From positions 62,001 through 126,000 of the forward strand of contig NZ_JABAIJ010000005.1 of assembly GCF_012641435.1 (NCBI RefSeq): DNA of 64,000 bases, written 5' to 3'. The notes under the pieces are model-generated. The model was not told where the DNA came from and did no database searches. It was given only the letters and a program-made list of their open reading frames with translations. Positions 8,716 through 17,844 of this stretch are shown in pieces; position 1 is the stretch's first letter; the number at the start of each line of letters is the position of its first letter. Source of the stretch: Rhizobium sp. P38BS-XIX (GTDB taxonomy: Bacteria; Pseudomonadota; Alphaproteobacteria; Rhizobiales; Rhizobiaceae). A program made the position numbers and the translations under genes.

Positions 8716-9108
8716 ATGTCGCATGATCTGTTCGAGGCCGCGCGCGGCGCGATGGCGTTTGCGCACGCCCCTTATTCGAAGTTTCCCGTCGGCGCGGCCA
8801 TCCGCGCCGAAGACGGAAAGATCTATACCGGCGCCAATATCGAAAATCTGTCCTTCCCGCAGGGCTGGTGTGCCGAGCCGACCGCGATCAGCCACATGAT
8901 CATGGGCGGCGCCAAGAAGATCGTCGAAATGGCTGTGATCGCCGAGAAGCTGCCGCTTTGCCCGCCCTGTGGCGGCTGCCGGCAGAAGATCGCCGAATTC
9001 GCCGGCAAGGACACACGCATCTATCTTTGCGACGAAGCGGGCGTGAAAAAGACCATGACCATGGAAGAGCTGCTCCCCTTCAGCTTCGAAACCGAGATCC
9101 TCGGATGA
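8716..9108 (+). CDS. cdd: Cytidine deaminase
   Basis: 130 residues, the length of the tetrameric zinc cytidine deaminases. The active-site motif is WCAEPTA (Cys ligand and proton-shuttling Glu, about 54-60) and the second zinc motif is PPCGGCRQ (about 85-92). N-terminal APYSKFPVGAA and GANIENLSF are substrate-binding motifs. It converts cytidine and deoxycytidine to uridine and deoxyuridine. The stop codon overlaps the next start (ATGA, 9105-9108), indicating translational coupling. Confidence 0.96.
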   Translation: MSHDLFEAARGAMAFAHAPYSKFPVGAAIRAEDGKIYTGANIENLSFPQGWCAEPTAISHMIMGGAKKIVEMAVIAEKLPLCPPCGGCRQKIAEFAGKDTRIYLCDEAGVKKTMTMEELLPFSFETEILG

Positions 9109-9911
9109 GCGCCGCCCTCGATATCCTCACCGAGAAACTCGGCGAGCTGAAGCCGCGCTACGGCATCATCCTCGGCTCCGGCCTCGGCTCGCTAGTGGAT
9201 CAAGTCCAGGATGCGCTGCGCATTCCCTATGCCGATCTGCCGGGCTTTCCAGTCAGTGCCGTATCTGGCCATGCGGGCACGCTGGTCGCCGGCAAGCTTG
9301 GCGATGTCCCTGTCATCATGCTGTCTGGCCGGGTACATTACTATGAGAAGGGTGACGCCAATGCGATGCGAGCCCCGATCGAGGCCCTGAAGGCACTCGG
9401 CGTCGATACGCTGATCCTCACCAATTCCGCAGGGTCGCTGCGGGAAGAAATGCCGCCAGGTTCGGTGATGCAGATCACCGATCACATCAACTATTCCGGC
9501 ATGAATCCGCTGATCGGCGAGGAAAGCGACAAGCGCTTCGTCGGCATGACCAGTGCTTACGATAGTGATCTCATCATGCGCATGCGCAAGGCGGCTGAAA
9601 AGGCCGAGATCAAGCTGTCGCATGGCGTCTATATGTGGTTTTCCGGGCCGAGCTTCGAAACGCCGGCCGAAATCCGCATGGCGCGCATCCTCGGTGCCGA
9701 TGCAGTCGGCATGTCGACGGTGCCGGAAGTCATTCTGGCGCGTCTTTTCGGGCTGAGGGTTGCCGCCGCCTCCGTCATTACTAACTATGGTGCTGGCATG
9801 ACTGGTTCCGAGCTCTCGCATGACGAGACGAAGGACATGGCGCCGGTAGGCGGCGCTCGTCTTGCCGCCATTCTGAAAGAGATGATCGCAGACGAAGGAG
9901 ACCACCATTGA
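9105..9911 (+). CDS. Purine-nucleoside phosphorylase (trimeric PNP type)
   Basis: 268 residues from ATG 9105. Motifs of the trimeric PNP/MTAP family: phosphate-binding GSGLGSLVD (about 24-32), LSGRVHYYE, LTNSAGSL (about 105-112), and GPSFETPAEIRM followed by GADAVGMSTVPEV, which binds the purine and ribose. It splits inosine/guanosine (and deoxy forms) to base plus (deoxy)ribose-1-phosphate. Lies between cdd and deoC with stop/start overlaps on both sides. Confidence 0.94.
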   Translation: MSAALDILTEKLGELKPRYGIILGSGLGSLVDQVQDALRIPYADLPGFPVSAVSGHAGTLVAGKLGDVPVIMLSGRVHYYEKGDANAMRAPIEALKALGVDTLILTNSAGSLREEMPPGSVMQITDHINYSGMNPLIGEESDKRFVGMTSAYDSDLIMRMRKAAEKAEIKLSHGVYMWFSGPSFETPAEIRMARILGADAVGMSTVPEVILARLFGLRVAAASVITNYGAGMTGSELSHDETKDMAPVGGARLAAILKEMIADEGDHH

Positions 9912-10681
9912 CCGGCCATTCGCTGAGAGAAACGGCAGCTGTTGCGCTTTCCCTGCTCGATCTCACCAATCTCAAGGATGATTGCACGCCAGAGCAGATC
10001 GAGGCGCTGTGCGTGCGTGCGCAATCACCCTATGGCAACACTGCCGCAATCTGCATCTGGCCGCGCTTTGTCGCCCAGGCACGCGGCATCCTCGGGGCTG
10101 ATAACGTCGTCAAGATCGCGACCGTCGTGAATTTTCCGGCCGGCGATATGGAGGTGGCCGACGTTGCTGCCGAAGCGCGCGAGGCGATTGCCGACGGCGC
10201 CGATGAAATCGACCTGGTCATTCCCTACCGTGCCTTCCTGGCCGGCAACGAGCAGGCGGTCACCGATATGGTCGCGGCCGTACGCGCCGAATGCAAGGGG
10301 TCGGTCGTTCTGAAAACCATTCTCGAGACCGGCGAAATCAAGGACACCGCATTGATCCGGCGCGCCTCTGAACTGGCGATCGAGGCCGGTGCCGATTTCA
10401 TCAAGACGTCGACCGGTAAGGTCGCCGTCAACGCGACGCTCGAGGCTGCCGACATCATGTTGCGGGCGATCCGAGCCAGCGGTCGCAAGGTCGGGTTCAA
10501 GCCCGCCGGCGGTGTCAGCTCCGTTGCCGATGCGGCTTTGTACCTGAGCCTTGCCGAAACCATCATGGCGCCCGATTGGGCGATGCCGTCGACCTTCCGT
10601 TTCGGTGCATCGGGACTGCTTGACGATATCCTGACCGTGTTGGCCGGCGGAGCCTCCAAGACGGCAGCGTCGGGCTATTGA
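9908..10681 (+). CDS. deoC: Deoxyribose-phosphate aldolase
   Basis: 257 residues with a TTG start at 9908 that overlaps the PNP stop codon (TTGA); GAAGGAG about 7-13 bases upstream supports this start. The Schiff-base lysine lies in GADFIKTSTGKV (about residue 168), the second catalytic lysine in KVGFKPAGGVS (about 198), and the DLT near the N-terminus (LLDLTNLKDDC) is the usual substrate motif. It cleaves deoxyribose-5-phosphate to glyceraldehyde-3-phosphate and acetaldehyde, the exit of the deoxynucleoside pathway. Confidence 0.96.
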   Translation: MTGHSLRETAAVALSLLDLTNLKDDCTPEQIEALCVRAQSPYGNTAAICIWPRFVAQARGILGADNVVKIATVVNFPAGDMEVADVAAEAREAIADGADEIDLVIPYRAFLAGNEQAVTDMVAAVRAECKGSVVLKTILETGEIKDTALIRRASELAIEAGADFIKTSTGKVAVNATLEAADIMLRAIRASGRKVGFKPAGGVSSVADAALYLSLAETIMAPDWAMPSTFRFGASGLLDDILTVLAGGASKTAASGY

Positions 10682-10684
10682 CCG

Positions 10685-11992
10685 ATGATCCCGCAGGAAA
10701 TTATCCGGCAGAAGCGTAACGGCTCGGTTCTTTCCGCAGCGGATATCGACGCCTTTATCGGTGCATTGGGGCGAGGCGAACTGGCCGAAAGCCAGATCGG
10801 CGCTTTTGCCATGGCCGTCTGGTTCCGTGGAATGACACGCGAAGAGACGGTGGCGCTGACACTCGCCATGGCCCGTTCCGGCGACATGCTGTCCTGGAAG
10901 GGCATTGACAAGCCGATTGCCGACAAGCATTCGACCGGCGGCGTCGGCGACAACGTCTCTCTGATGCTGGCACCCATCGCGGCGGCCTGCGGTCTTGCCG
11001 TGCCGATGATTTCGGGCCGCGGGCTCGGCCACACCGGCGGCACGCTCGACAAGCTGGAATCCATTCCAGGCTATGGAATTATCCCTGACGCAGCCAGCTT
11101 CCGCAAGGTGGTCGATGAGGTCGGCTGTGCCATCATCGGCCAGACCGGTGCGCTGGCGCCGGCCGATGGCAAGCTCTATGCCGTACGTGACGTGACCGCG
11201 ACCGTCGATTCCGCCCCGCTCATCACGGCGTCGATCCTTTCGAAAAAGCTGGCCGCAGGGCTGGAGACGCTGGTGCTCGACGTCAAGATCGGCAGCGGCG
11301 CCTTCATGACGTCGCAGGAAGAGGCGGAAACACTGGCGCGCTCACTGGTGGAGGTGGCCAATGGCGGCGGCGTCAAGACTTCGGCCCTCATCACCGACAT
11401 GAACCAGCCTTTGGCGGATGCCGCCGGCAATGTGGTGGAACTTCAGAACTGCCTTGAATTCCTGCGTGGCCACAAGGGCGGTACGCGGCTTGAAGCGGTC
11501 GTGCTGGCCTTCGCCGCCGAAATGCTTGTTCAGGCCGGCCTTTGTGCGAGCGCTGTCGAGGCGGAAGCCAAGGCGCGTGAGGCGTTGGCATCCGGCAGGG
11601 CGGCAGAGATCTTCGGGCGGATGGTGCATGCGCTTGGCGGCCCGGCGGATCTGATGGAACACCCGGAGCGCTACCTTGTGACGGCACCAGTGCAGAAACC
11701 GATTCTTGCCGCCACCGATGGATGGCTGGGTGCCTGCGATGCGCGCGCGATCGGCATGAGCGTGATCGATCTCGGCGCGGGGCGTCGTCGCCCGCAGGAC
11801 AAGATCGATCATCGCGTTGGTTTCAGCCATATCCTGCCGTTGGGAAGCAAAGTCAGCAAGGGCGATCGCATCGCTACGGTTCACGCCGCCGATGAGGCAG
11901 GCGCAGACAAGGCTGTGGCCGATATCCTGGCCAATTACCGGCTTGTGGATGCCGCACCTGCGGCATCGCCTGTCATCATCAGCAGGATCTGA
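10685..11992 (+). CDS. deoA: Thymidine phosphorylase
   Basis: 435 residues, the standard length. N-terminal helical domain starts MIPQEIIRQKRNGSVLS; the phosphate-binding signature KHSTGGVGDNVSLMLAP lies at about 80-96, and SGRGLGHTGGTLDKLESIPG follows. C-terminal domain contains VTAPVQKPILA and HRVGFSHILPLGSKV. It converts thymidine/deoxyuridine to base plus deoxyribose-1-phosphate, which DeoB (gene at 15285) turns into the DeoC substrate. Last gene of the plus-strand operon. Confidence 0.96.
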   Translation: MIPQEIIRQKRNGSVLSAADIDAFIGALGRGELAESQIGAFAMAVWFRGMTREETVALTLAMARSGDMLSWKGIDKPIADKHSTGGVGDNVSLMLAPIAAACGLAVPMISGRGLGHTGGTLDKLESIPGYGIIPDAASFRKVVDEVGCAIIGQTGALAPADGKLYAVRDVTATVDSAPLITASILSKKLAAGLETLVLDVKIGSGAFMTSQEEAETLARSLVEVANGGGVKTSALITDMNQPLADAAGNVVELQNCLEFLRGHKGGTRLEAVVLAFAAEMLVQAGLCASAVEAEAKAREALASGRAAEIFGRMVHALGGPADLMEHPERYLVTAPVQKPILAATDGWLGACDARAIGMSVIDLGAGRRRPQDKIDHRVGFSHILPLGSKVSKGDRIATVHAADEAGADKAVADILANYRLVDAAPAASPVIISRI

Positions 11993-12077
11993 CCAAAAAC
12001 GGCTTATCTCGATCGTCGGTCATTCGAAGCGTGCAGCAGCGCTGCGGCAGCGACAGGCGAAAATCGAAGACCGAAGA

Positions 12078-12602
12078 TCACTGCTTCAGCAGCAGATTGC
12101 CGTTTTGAACGGCGAACGAGTTCAGCTTTTGCATGAAACTCATGCCGATCAATGTCGTGCTGAGCGCATTATCCTTTGCTACGACGGCATCGACGTCGCG
12201 AACGCGTATCGTGCCGATCTCCAGGCGATCGAGTTTGACGTGGGCGACCCTGGATATGCCGTTCGCCGTCTGGACCTGATAACGATAATCGAGATCGACG
12301 CTGCTAAAGCCAAGGCTGCGTGCCGTGCTCTCGTTCATCGCGACATAGGTGGCGCCGGTATCGACCAGCCCGTGAACGGACCGGCCGTTGATCGTGAAAT
12401 CGCCTTGATAATGGCCGCCGGCATCAGCGCGCAGCATGACACTGCCATAGGAAACCGGAGCGGCTACCTTTTGCGGCGCAAGCGAAGCTGTCTCTACCGG
12501 CGCAGGCTGTGCCGCATGCTCCTGATAGCCGTTCACCAATGCAGGCACTTGGGTCGCCGCAGCGGCAATGATTCCAGCAATGACAAGAACACGAACGAGC
12601 AT
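12078..12602 (-). CDS. Retropepsin-like aspartic protease domain protein (clan AA)
   Basis: 174 residues from ATG at 12602, chosen because AGGAGGGG precedes it; the frame stays open for 11 more codons. An N-terminal hydrophobic helix (LVRVLVIAGIIAAAATQV) anchors or exports the protein. The only catalytic motif is VHGLVDTGATYVAMN (DTG), followed by a C-terminal VVAKDNALSTTLIGMSFMQKL that matches the flap and ILG-like region of bacterial TIGR02281-type single-domain pepsins, which would act as dimers. Substrate unknown. It converges on deoA. Confidence 0.85.
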   Translation of the reverse strand: MLVRVLVIAGIIAAAATQVPALVNGYQEHAAQPAPVETASLAPQKVAAPVSYGSVMLRADAGGHYQGDFTINGRSVHGLVDTGATYVAMNESTARSLGFSSVDLDYRYQVQTANGISRVAHVKLDRLEIGTIRVRDVDAVVAKDNALSTTLIGMSFMQKLNSFAVQNGNLLLKQ

Positions 12603-12673
12603 CGACAACACCCCTCCTGCGGGCCATGCCATCAATAGCGAATGTTTGCTGAAATGCTGCTAAGGCAATCAGT

Positions 12674-12705
12674 AAAAAGCCCGGCAGTTGATCAACTACC
12701 AGGCT
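12674..12705 (-). terminator. Rho-independent terminator of upp
   Basis: On the minus strand AGCC-GG-AGTTGAT pairs with ATCAACT-CC-GGCT (12678-12705, with two mismatches), followed by a T-run (A run on plus, 12674-12677). It lies 24 bases beyond the upp stop codon. Confidence 0.75.
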
Positions 12706-12728
12706 CCCAACAGACTATAATTTCGGTT

Positions 12729-13358
12729 TTACTTCGTGCCGTACATACGGTCGCCCGCATCGCCGAGGCCAGGCACGATATAGCCGAGTTCATTCAGGTG
12801 GCTGTCGATGGCGGCGGTGAAAACCGGGACGTCCGGATGCGCCTTGCGGAAATTGGCTATGCCTTCCGGGGCTGCCAGCAGGCAGAGGAAGCGGATATTG
12901 TGCGCACCACGCTCCTTCAGCTTGTCGATCGCGGCAATCGAGGAATTGCCCGTCGCCAGCATCGGGTCGACAACGATGATCAGGCGCTCTGCAACGTCAT
13001 CAGGCGCCTTGAAGTAGTATTCGACCGGCTGCAGCGTCTCGTGATCGCGATAAACGCCGATATGAGATACGCGGGCCGACGGCACCAGATCCAGCATGCC
13101 TTCTAGCAGGCCGTTGCCGGCGCGCAGGATCGAAGCGAAGACCAGCTTCTTGCCTTCGAGGATCGGCGCGTCCATCGGCTGCAGCGGCGTTTCGATCGTC
13201 TGGATCGTCAGCTCCAGATCCCGGGTCACTTCGTAACAGAGCAGCGTCGAAATCTCGCGCAGCAGCCGGCGGAAGCTTCCCGTCGACGTGTCCTTCTTGC
13301 GCATGATTGTGAGCTTGTGTTGCACAAGCGGGTGATCGATGACAGTGACGCCGTCCAT
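12729..13358 (-). CDS. upp: Uracil phosphoribosyltransferase
   Basis: 209 residues, standard length. N-terminal VIDHPLVQHKLTIMR and FRRLLREI are family motifs; the PRPP loop is VVDPMLATGNSS (about 130-141) and the uracil-binding C-terminus includes FTAAIDSHLNELGYIVPGLGDAGDRMYGT. It recycles uracil released by DeoA and Cdd to UMP. Transcribed leftward, with its own terminator at 12674-12705. Confidence 0.97.
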   Translation of the reverse strand: MDGVTVIDHPLVQHKLTIMRKKDTSTGSFRRLLREISTLLCYEVTRDLELTIQTIETPLQPMDAPILEGKKLVFASILRAGNGLLEGMLDLVPSARVSHIGVYRDHETLQPVEYYFKAPDDVAERLIIVVDPMLATGNSSIAAIDKLKERGAHNIRFLCLLAAPEGIANFRKAHPDVPVFTAAIDSHLNELGYIVPGLGDAGDRMYGTK

Positions 13359-13479
13359 GGTTTCAGCCTTCCAGTAGTTCCGTGATATGAGATGGTTCTT
13401 TCACGGAAATCGCCTCTGGTGCAAGAAAATAGGAAAAAAGGCGTTATGTCATCCCCAAGCGTATCCGGTGAACTCGATC

Positions 13480-14175
13480 TCATTTCCGAATGAGAACATT
13501 GCGATGAATTGTGCCATCCGGACCAAATTTCGCAATCTGCGCGAAACAAAAAGCGTTCCAGGCCTCGTCGCTGACCTTTCCCTCAATAGAGGAGGGATTT
13601 CGATCAAACCATTCCAGGAAACGTAACATTTCGGAGGCGTAGACAAACCGTAATCGTCGACCTTCGTCGAAATCGTAGACGCTTATTCCGTATTTCGCGA
13701 GATAGACGTGTACCTCAGCGGTGAGTTCAAATCCGTTGCATCGGTTTGCCTGGGACACATTAACGTAGTTGCTTGTTACTTGACGATCAGTGCTATTTGG
13801 GAAGCTATTGTCACCTGCCGCGATAATTTCATCGAAGTCCATAGTAACCAGACCCTTTGGAATTAACCAACTTGACGCCGCGGTTCCATTTTTCCCGTAG
13901 AGACGCAGAGCTTCACTGCAAATATCATTCAATGTCCTGCTCGCAAGTGCCGACATCTTATTCACGTGCTCTCGGTGTAGTTCCGAACTGCTATCTCGGA
14001 ATTTATTGACAACTCGCGCGGTCGCGGCAGCAAACTCTGGGCCAGGTGTCAGCGATGGGCAAACGGTTAAGTAGGCAGCGGCTGTCATTACCTGATTGCG
14101 CTCGGTATCCTCCGCGCTTGCTGCATTGGATAGCGCCAAAAGTATCGCGAACAGAGCGACTATCACTCTTAACAT
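13480..14175 (-). CDS. Orphan exported protein of unknown function, low-GC
   Basis: 231 residues from ATG 14175 (MLRVIVALFAILLALSNAASA, a good signal peptide); the frame runs 26 codons further upstream without a better start. I recognise no domain. The mature protein has four cysteines and a C-terminal half rich in aromatics (HVYLAKYGISVYDFDEG, MLRFLEWFDRNPSS). Base composition is visibly lower than its neighbours (for example 29 G+C in the 60 bases 13681-13740), codon choice is less GC-biased, and AT-rich flanks surround it. It interrupts the otherwise contiguous nucleoside genes, suggesting acquisition. Confidence 0.6.
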   Translation of the reverse strand: MLRVIVALFAILLALSNAASAEDTERNQVMTAAAYLTVCPSLTPGPEFAAATARVVNKFRDSSSELHREHVNKMSALASRTLNDICSEALRLYGKNGTAASSWLIPKGLVTMDFDEIIAAGDNSFPNSTDRQVTSNYVNVSQANRCNGFELTAEVHVYLAKYGISVYDFDEGRRLRFVYASEMLRFLEWFDRNPSSIEGKVSDEAWNAFCFAQIAKFGPDGTIHRNVLIRK

Positions 14176-14319
14176 GCTTAAAGCCTCAAATACAACCAAA
14201 GCGTGAATAAAAGTCAAATAGACTACTTTTTCAAGAGGGAATTGCCAGATCAACGCGCACTAAGCGATTTTATTGTACTATCGCAACAATTAAGGCCTCT
14301 CCAAGGATCGCGTTAGCCA

Positions 14320-15288
14320 TCACATCTTGTCCAGCAATGCCGCCCGTGTCGCTTCGTCGGCGAACGCCGCCTCGATCGCCGTGCGCGTCATCGCGTTGAT
14401 CTCGTCGTCGCTAAAGCCGAAAGCCGACGAAGCCAGTTCGTATTCGCGCTTCAGCGAGGTGCGGAAGAACGGCGGATCGTCGGAATTGATCGTCACCCGC
14501 ACGCCCGCGTCGCGCAGCTTGCGCAGTGGATGCGACTGGAAATCCGGGAAGACCTTGAGCGCAATGTTGGAGCCGGGGCAGACCTCGAGCACGGTGCCGA
14601 GATCGGTAAGGCGCTTGACGAGATCCATATCCTCGATGGCGCGCACGCCGTGACCAATACGATCAGGGCGCACCAAGTCCACGGCATCGGCGACGGAAAA
14701 GGCGCCGCAGACCTCGCCGGCATGGATGGTGATGCCGAGGCCGGCCTCGCGGGCGATGTCGAAGGCGCGGGCGTAGTCGGCGACGCGACCCATGCGCTCT
14801 TCACCGGCCATGTTGAAGCCTGTGATGAGCGGATTGTCGCTCTTGGCGGCATATTCCGCCGCCTTCACCACGCGGTCCGGACCGAAATGGCGCTCGCCCG
14901 TCACGATGAGCCTGGCCTCAATGCCGGTCTTTGCCTTTGCGGCACGAATGCCGGCCGAAACACCCGTCATATAGGCGTCGGCGCCGAGGCCGATGCGGTC
15001 GCCATGGTCGGGCGAGACGATGAGTTCGCTATAGATCGTGCCGATGCCGGCAAGTTCTTCCAGATAGGTTTCCGTCAGCAGCGCATAATCTTCCTCGGTA
15101 CGATAGACCTCGGAAACCTTGTCATAGCAGACGAGGAATTCGGCAAAATCCTTCCAGAGGTAGATACCGTCCTTCAGAAACGCGCTGGTATCGACGCCGT
15201 ACTTCTCGGCCTGTGCCTGCGTGAGCGCCGGCGGTGCCGCGCCCTCCAGATGACAGTGCAGCTCCACTTTCTTCAAATGCGATGTCAA
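14320..15288 (-). CDS. add: Adenosine deaminase
   Basis: 322 residues with a TTG start at 15288 overlapping the deoB stop codon; GGAGGAG inside the last deoB codons is its ribosome-binding site. Zinc and catalytic motifs of the amidohydrolase fold: KVELHCHLEGA (HxH, about 7-17), ITIHAGEVCG (His and Glu), DRIGHGVRAIED (His) and TINSDDPPFF (Asp-Asp). It converts adenosine and deoxyadenosine to inosine forms, which the phosphorylase at 9105 then cleaves. Confidence 0.95.
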   Translation of the reverse strand: MTSHLKKVELHCHLEGAAPPALTQAQAEKYGVDTSAFLKDGIYLWKDFAEFLVCYDKVSEVYRTEEDYALLTETYLEELAGIGTIYSELIVSPDHGDRIGLGADAYMTGVSAGIRAAKAKTGIEARLIVTGERHFGPDRVVKAAEYAAKSDNPLITGFNMAGEERMGRVADYARAFDIAREAGLGITIHAGEVCGAFSVADAVDLVRPDRIGHGVRAIEDMDLVKRLTDLGTVLEVCPGSNIALKVFPDFQSHPLRKLRDAGVRVTINSDDPPFFRTSLKREYELASSAFGFSDDEINAMTRTAIEAAFADEATRAALLDKM

Positions 15289-16505
15289 AGGAAACTCCTC
15301 CCATGCGGCCCGGCCGCAATGCCCAAATGTTTGGCGACCGTTTCACCGATATCGGCATAGGTCTGCCGGACGCCGATGGAACGGGAACGAATGCCCGGTC
15401 CGTAGGCCATGACGGGCACGCGCTCGCGCGTATGATCCGTGCCGCGCCACGTCGGGTCGCACCCATGATCGGCCGTCAGAATGACGAGATCGCCGGCCTT
15501 CAGCTTCTTGTTGACCTCGGGCAGGCGCGCGTCGAAAGCTTCGAGCGCTGCGGCATAGCCCGGCACGTCGCGGCGGTGGCCATAGACCATGTCGAAATCG
15601 ACGAAATTGGTGAAGACCAGATCGCCGTCCTCGGCTTCATCCATGGCCTTCAGGGTTGCATCCATCAACGCCATGTTGCCATTGGCCTTGATGACCCTAG
15701 AAACGCCCTGATGGGCAAAGATATCGCCGATCTTGCCGACGGCATGAACCTTGCGCTCCGCCTTGACCAGCCGATCGAGCAGCGTCGGTTCCGGCGGCAG
15801 CACGGAGAAATCGCGGCGATTGCCGGTCCGCTCGAAGGTTGCCACGGTCTCGCCGACGAAGGGGCGGGCGATCACGCGGCCGATATTGTAGGGGTCGAGC
15901 AGAGTGCGCGCGATTTTGCAAAGGGCGATCAGCCGATCGAGGCCGAAATGCTGCTCATGTGCTGCGATCTGGAAAACGGAGTCGGACGAGGTGTAGCAGA
16001 TCGGCTTGCCGCTGCGGATGTGCTCTTCGCCAAACTTTGCAATAATATCCGTGCCCGAGGCATGACAGTTGCCGAGAATACCCGGCAGATCGGCCGCTTC
16101 GCAAATGGCCTTCACCAGTTCCGGCGAAAAGGCATCTCCCTCAGTCGGAAAGTAGCCCCAATCGAACGTAACCGGCGTTCCGGCAATCTCCCAATGACCT
16201 GATGGCGTGTCCTTGCCGCGGGAAACTTCGCTGGCACAGCCGTAAAGACCGTATAGCCGCTCGGGCTGCGGCATACCTGCAGGGTAGCTGCCCGTCGCCG
16301 TCTTGGCGATTTCCAGCAGCCCGAAACCGGACATGTTCGGTAACGACAAAGGCCCCTCGCGCAGACCGTTGCGATCGGCAGCACCGGCCGCACAAAATTC
16401 GGCGATATGGCCGAGCGTGTCGGCACCTTCATCACCATAGCTTGCCGCATCCGGGCCGCCGCCGACACCAAATGAGTCCAGAACGAAAAGAAAGGCGCGC
16501 GCCAT
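15285..16505 (-). CDS. deoB: Phosphopentomutase
   Basis: 406 residues from ATG 16505. Alkaline-phosphatase superfamily metal motifs: FLFVLDSFGVGGGPDA (Asp, N-terminal), SGHWEIAG (about 95-102), and the C-terminal TADHGCDPTWRGTDHTRERVP with its Asp, His and metal-binding residues. It interconverts (deoxy)ribose-1- and -5-phosphate, linking DeoA and the purine-nucleoside phosphorylase to DeoC. It forms a two-gene leftward operon with add. Confidence 0.96.
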   Translation of the reverse strand: MARAFLFVLDSFGVGGGPDAASYGDEGADTLGHIAEFCAAGAADRNGLREGPLSLPNMSGFGLLEIAKTATGSYPAGMPQPERLYGLYGCASEVSRGKDTPSGHWEIAGTPVTFDWGYFPTEGDAFSPELVKAICEAADLPGILGNCHASGTDIIAKFGEEHIRSGKPICYTSSDSVFQIAAHEQHFGLDRLIALCKIARTLLDPYNIGRVIARPFVGETVATFERTGNRRDFSVLPPEPTLLDRLVKAERKVHAVGKIGDIFAHQGVSRVIKANGNMALMDATLKAMDEAEDGDLVFTNFVDFDMVYGHRRDVPGYAAALEAFDARLPEVNKKLKAGDLVILTADHGCDPTWRGTDHTRERVPVMAYGPGIRSRSIGVRQTYADIGETVAKHLGIAAGPHGRSFL

Positions 16506-16636
16506 AAACCACCCGATAAAGTTCATTGCACCCGGCGGCCATGCCGAAAGCCGGGGACGTCACCCATATAACGGAGGCATCGACTTGGCAATTTTCCGTT
16601 TTGCCGGCGGTGTGGAGGAGTGAGCTAGGGTTGTCG

Positions 16637-17227
16637 TCAGCAGTCGCTGCAGCTGATCGAGGTGCCACCGCGCTGGCGGTAATAGTATTGACGGTTGATC
16701 GTGATCTGATTGCTGCCGTTCGGCAGGAAATTCGAGCCGAAGCTGATCAGCTGGTAAGGGATCGACAACTCGCTGCGCACCAGAAACGTGCTGGCCTGGT
16801 TCATGTTGGCCGGTACCGTGACGGATGAGCCGGCGGTATAGGGTGCCGTGCCGCTCTGTGACCAGGACCATGCGATCGTGGCCTTGCCGGTGGAGTCAAC
16901 GTTGATGCCGGTGAGTTTCAAGGTCAGGCCGCTTGTCGTGTAGGGTGCAAAGATGGCGCCCGCCACTGAAGGCATCGTCGCAAGCACGGCTTTGCTGACG
17001 GCTGTCTGTTGCGAAACGATATCGGCAATCGATCCCGCCGAACGGCTGGCGCGTTTGGAGACGCTGAGGCCCACCGTAAGCTGGAATGCACCAAGGTAAA
17101 GCAGGAGTAGGACCGGAAACAGAATGGCGAATTCGATCGCGCCGACACCGCGTTCGTCGCGCGCGAAGCGCCGCATGATGCCGAAGCGTCGCTCCTTATT
17201 CTCGGTCATGTTTGTTTGCGCGCTCAC
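16637..17227 (-). CDS. TadE/TadG-type pilus assembly (minor pseudopilin) protein
   Basis: 196 residues with a GTG start at 17227 overlapping the previous stop codon (GTGA). An N-terminal basic stretch ends in DERGVGAIEFAILFPVLLLLYLGAFQL: the Gly/Glu pilin-like motif plus a transmembrane helix (about 27-50). The remaining ~145 residues are periplasmic, with a C-terminal tyrosine- and arginine-rich tail and a CSDC end. TadE-like proteins are processed by the Tad prepilin peptidase and needed for Flp pilus assembly. Paired with the similar protein at 17224-17844. Confidence 0.88.
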   Translation of the reverse strand: MSAQTNMTENKERRFGIMRRFARDERGVGAIEFAILFPVLLLLYLGAFQLTVGLSVSKRASRSAGSIADIVSQQTAVSKAVLATMPSVAGAIFAPYTTSGLTLKLTGINVDSTGKATIAWSWSQSGTAPYTAGSSVTVPANMNQASTFLVRSELSIPYQLISFGSNFLPNGSNQITINRQYYYRQRGGTSISCSDC

Positions 17228-17844
17228 GGATAATTCTCATTCTGAAAGGCGGCCGTCGCGACGATGAGGTAGACGGATGCCGAGCCGTCGGACGGGCGGA
17301 CATTGGTGAGGTAAGGGCGCATCAGATCCGTAATCACCTGCCAGCGGTAGTAGGCGCGCACCATATTCAAGGTTTTGGCGCCACCGGGGGCAAACGCGAA
17401 ACCCGTGGTGTTGAGGTCGGAATAGGGATCGGTCGTGGATTTGCGGGGGACCGTCGTCGGCATGGACGCGAAGCTCAGATAGGTCTCGACATCCAGATAG
17501 AGGTTCGCCGGTGTCGCCACCTCCGTCGACGAACAGGTTATCAGCACGGAGATCTCATTGCAGAATGCCTGCCGGAATTGCTGCTGGGAGGTATTCAGGG
17601 CCGTGATCTGGCCGGTTCTGATCTGGCGTGACAGCGTATCCACGGCATTGGACACGACCTGTTCGGCCGTGAAGGCGACGAATGTTTCGATAATGGCAAA
17701 GACGATCAGGAAATAGGGGATGGCAAGCAAGGCAAATTCGATAGCGGCGCTGCCATCCTGGGAGCGCACGAACCCAAGCAGCCGCTTGCGGACAGGCTGC
17801 CGCTCAGCGCTTTTGCTATCCAAGATATCGTTGTCCTGTATCAT
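17224..17844 (-). CDS. TadE/TadG-type pilus assembly protein
   Basis: 206 residues. After a basic N-terminus, SQDGSAAIEFALLAIPYFLIVFAIIETFVAF (about 28-58) combines the pseudopilin Glu motif with a membrane helix; AEQVVSNAVDTLSRQIRTGQI follows, a standard TadE continuation. Two cysteines (FCNEISVLITCSS) may form a disulfide in the periplasm. It is co-transcribed and translationally coupled with the gene at 16637. Head-to-head with the pilin operon via the 17998 gene. Confidence 0.9.
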   Translation of the reverse strand: MIQDNDILDSKSAERQPVRKRLLGFVRSQDGSAAIEFALLAIPYFLIVFAIIETFVAFTAEQVVSNAVDTLSRQIRTGQITALNTSQQQFRQAFCNEISVLITCSSTEVATPANLYLDVETYLSFASMPTTVPRKSTTDPYSDLNTTGFAFAPGGAKTLNMVRAYYRWQVITDLMRPYLTNVRPSDGSASVYLIVATAAFQNENYP

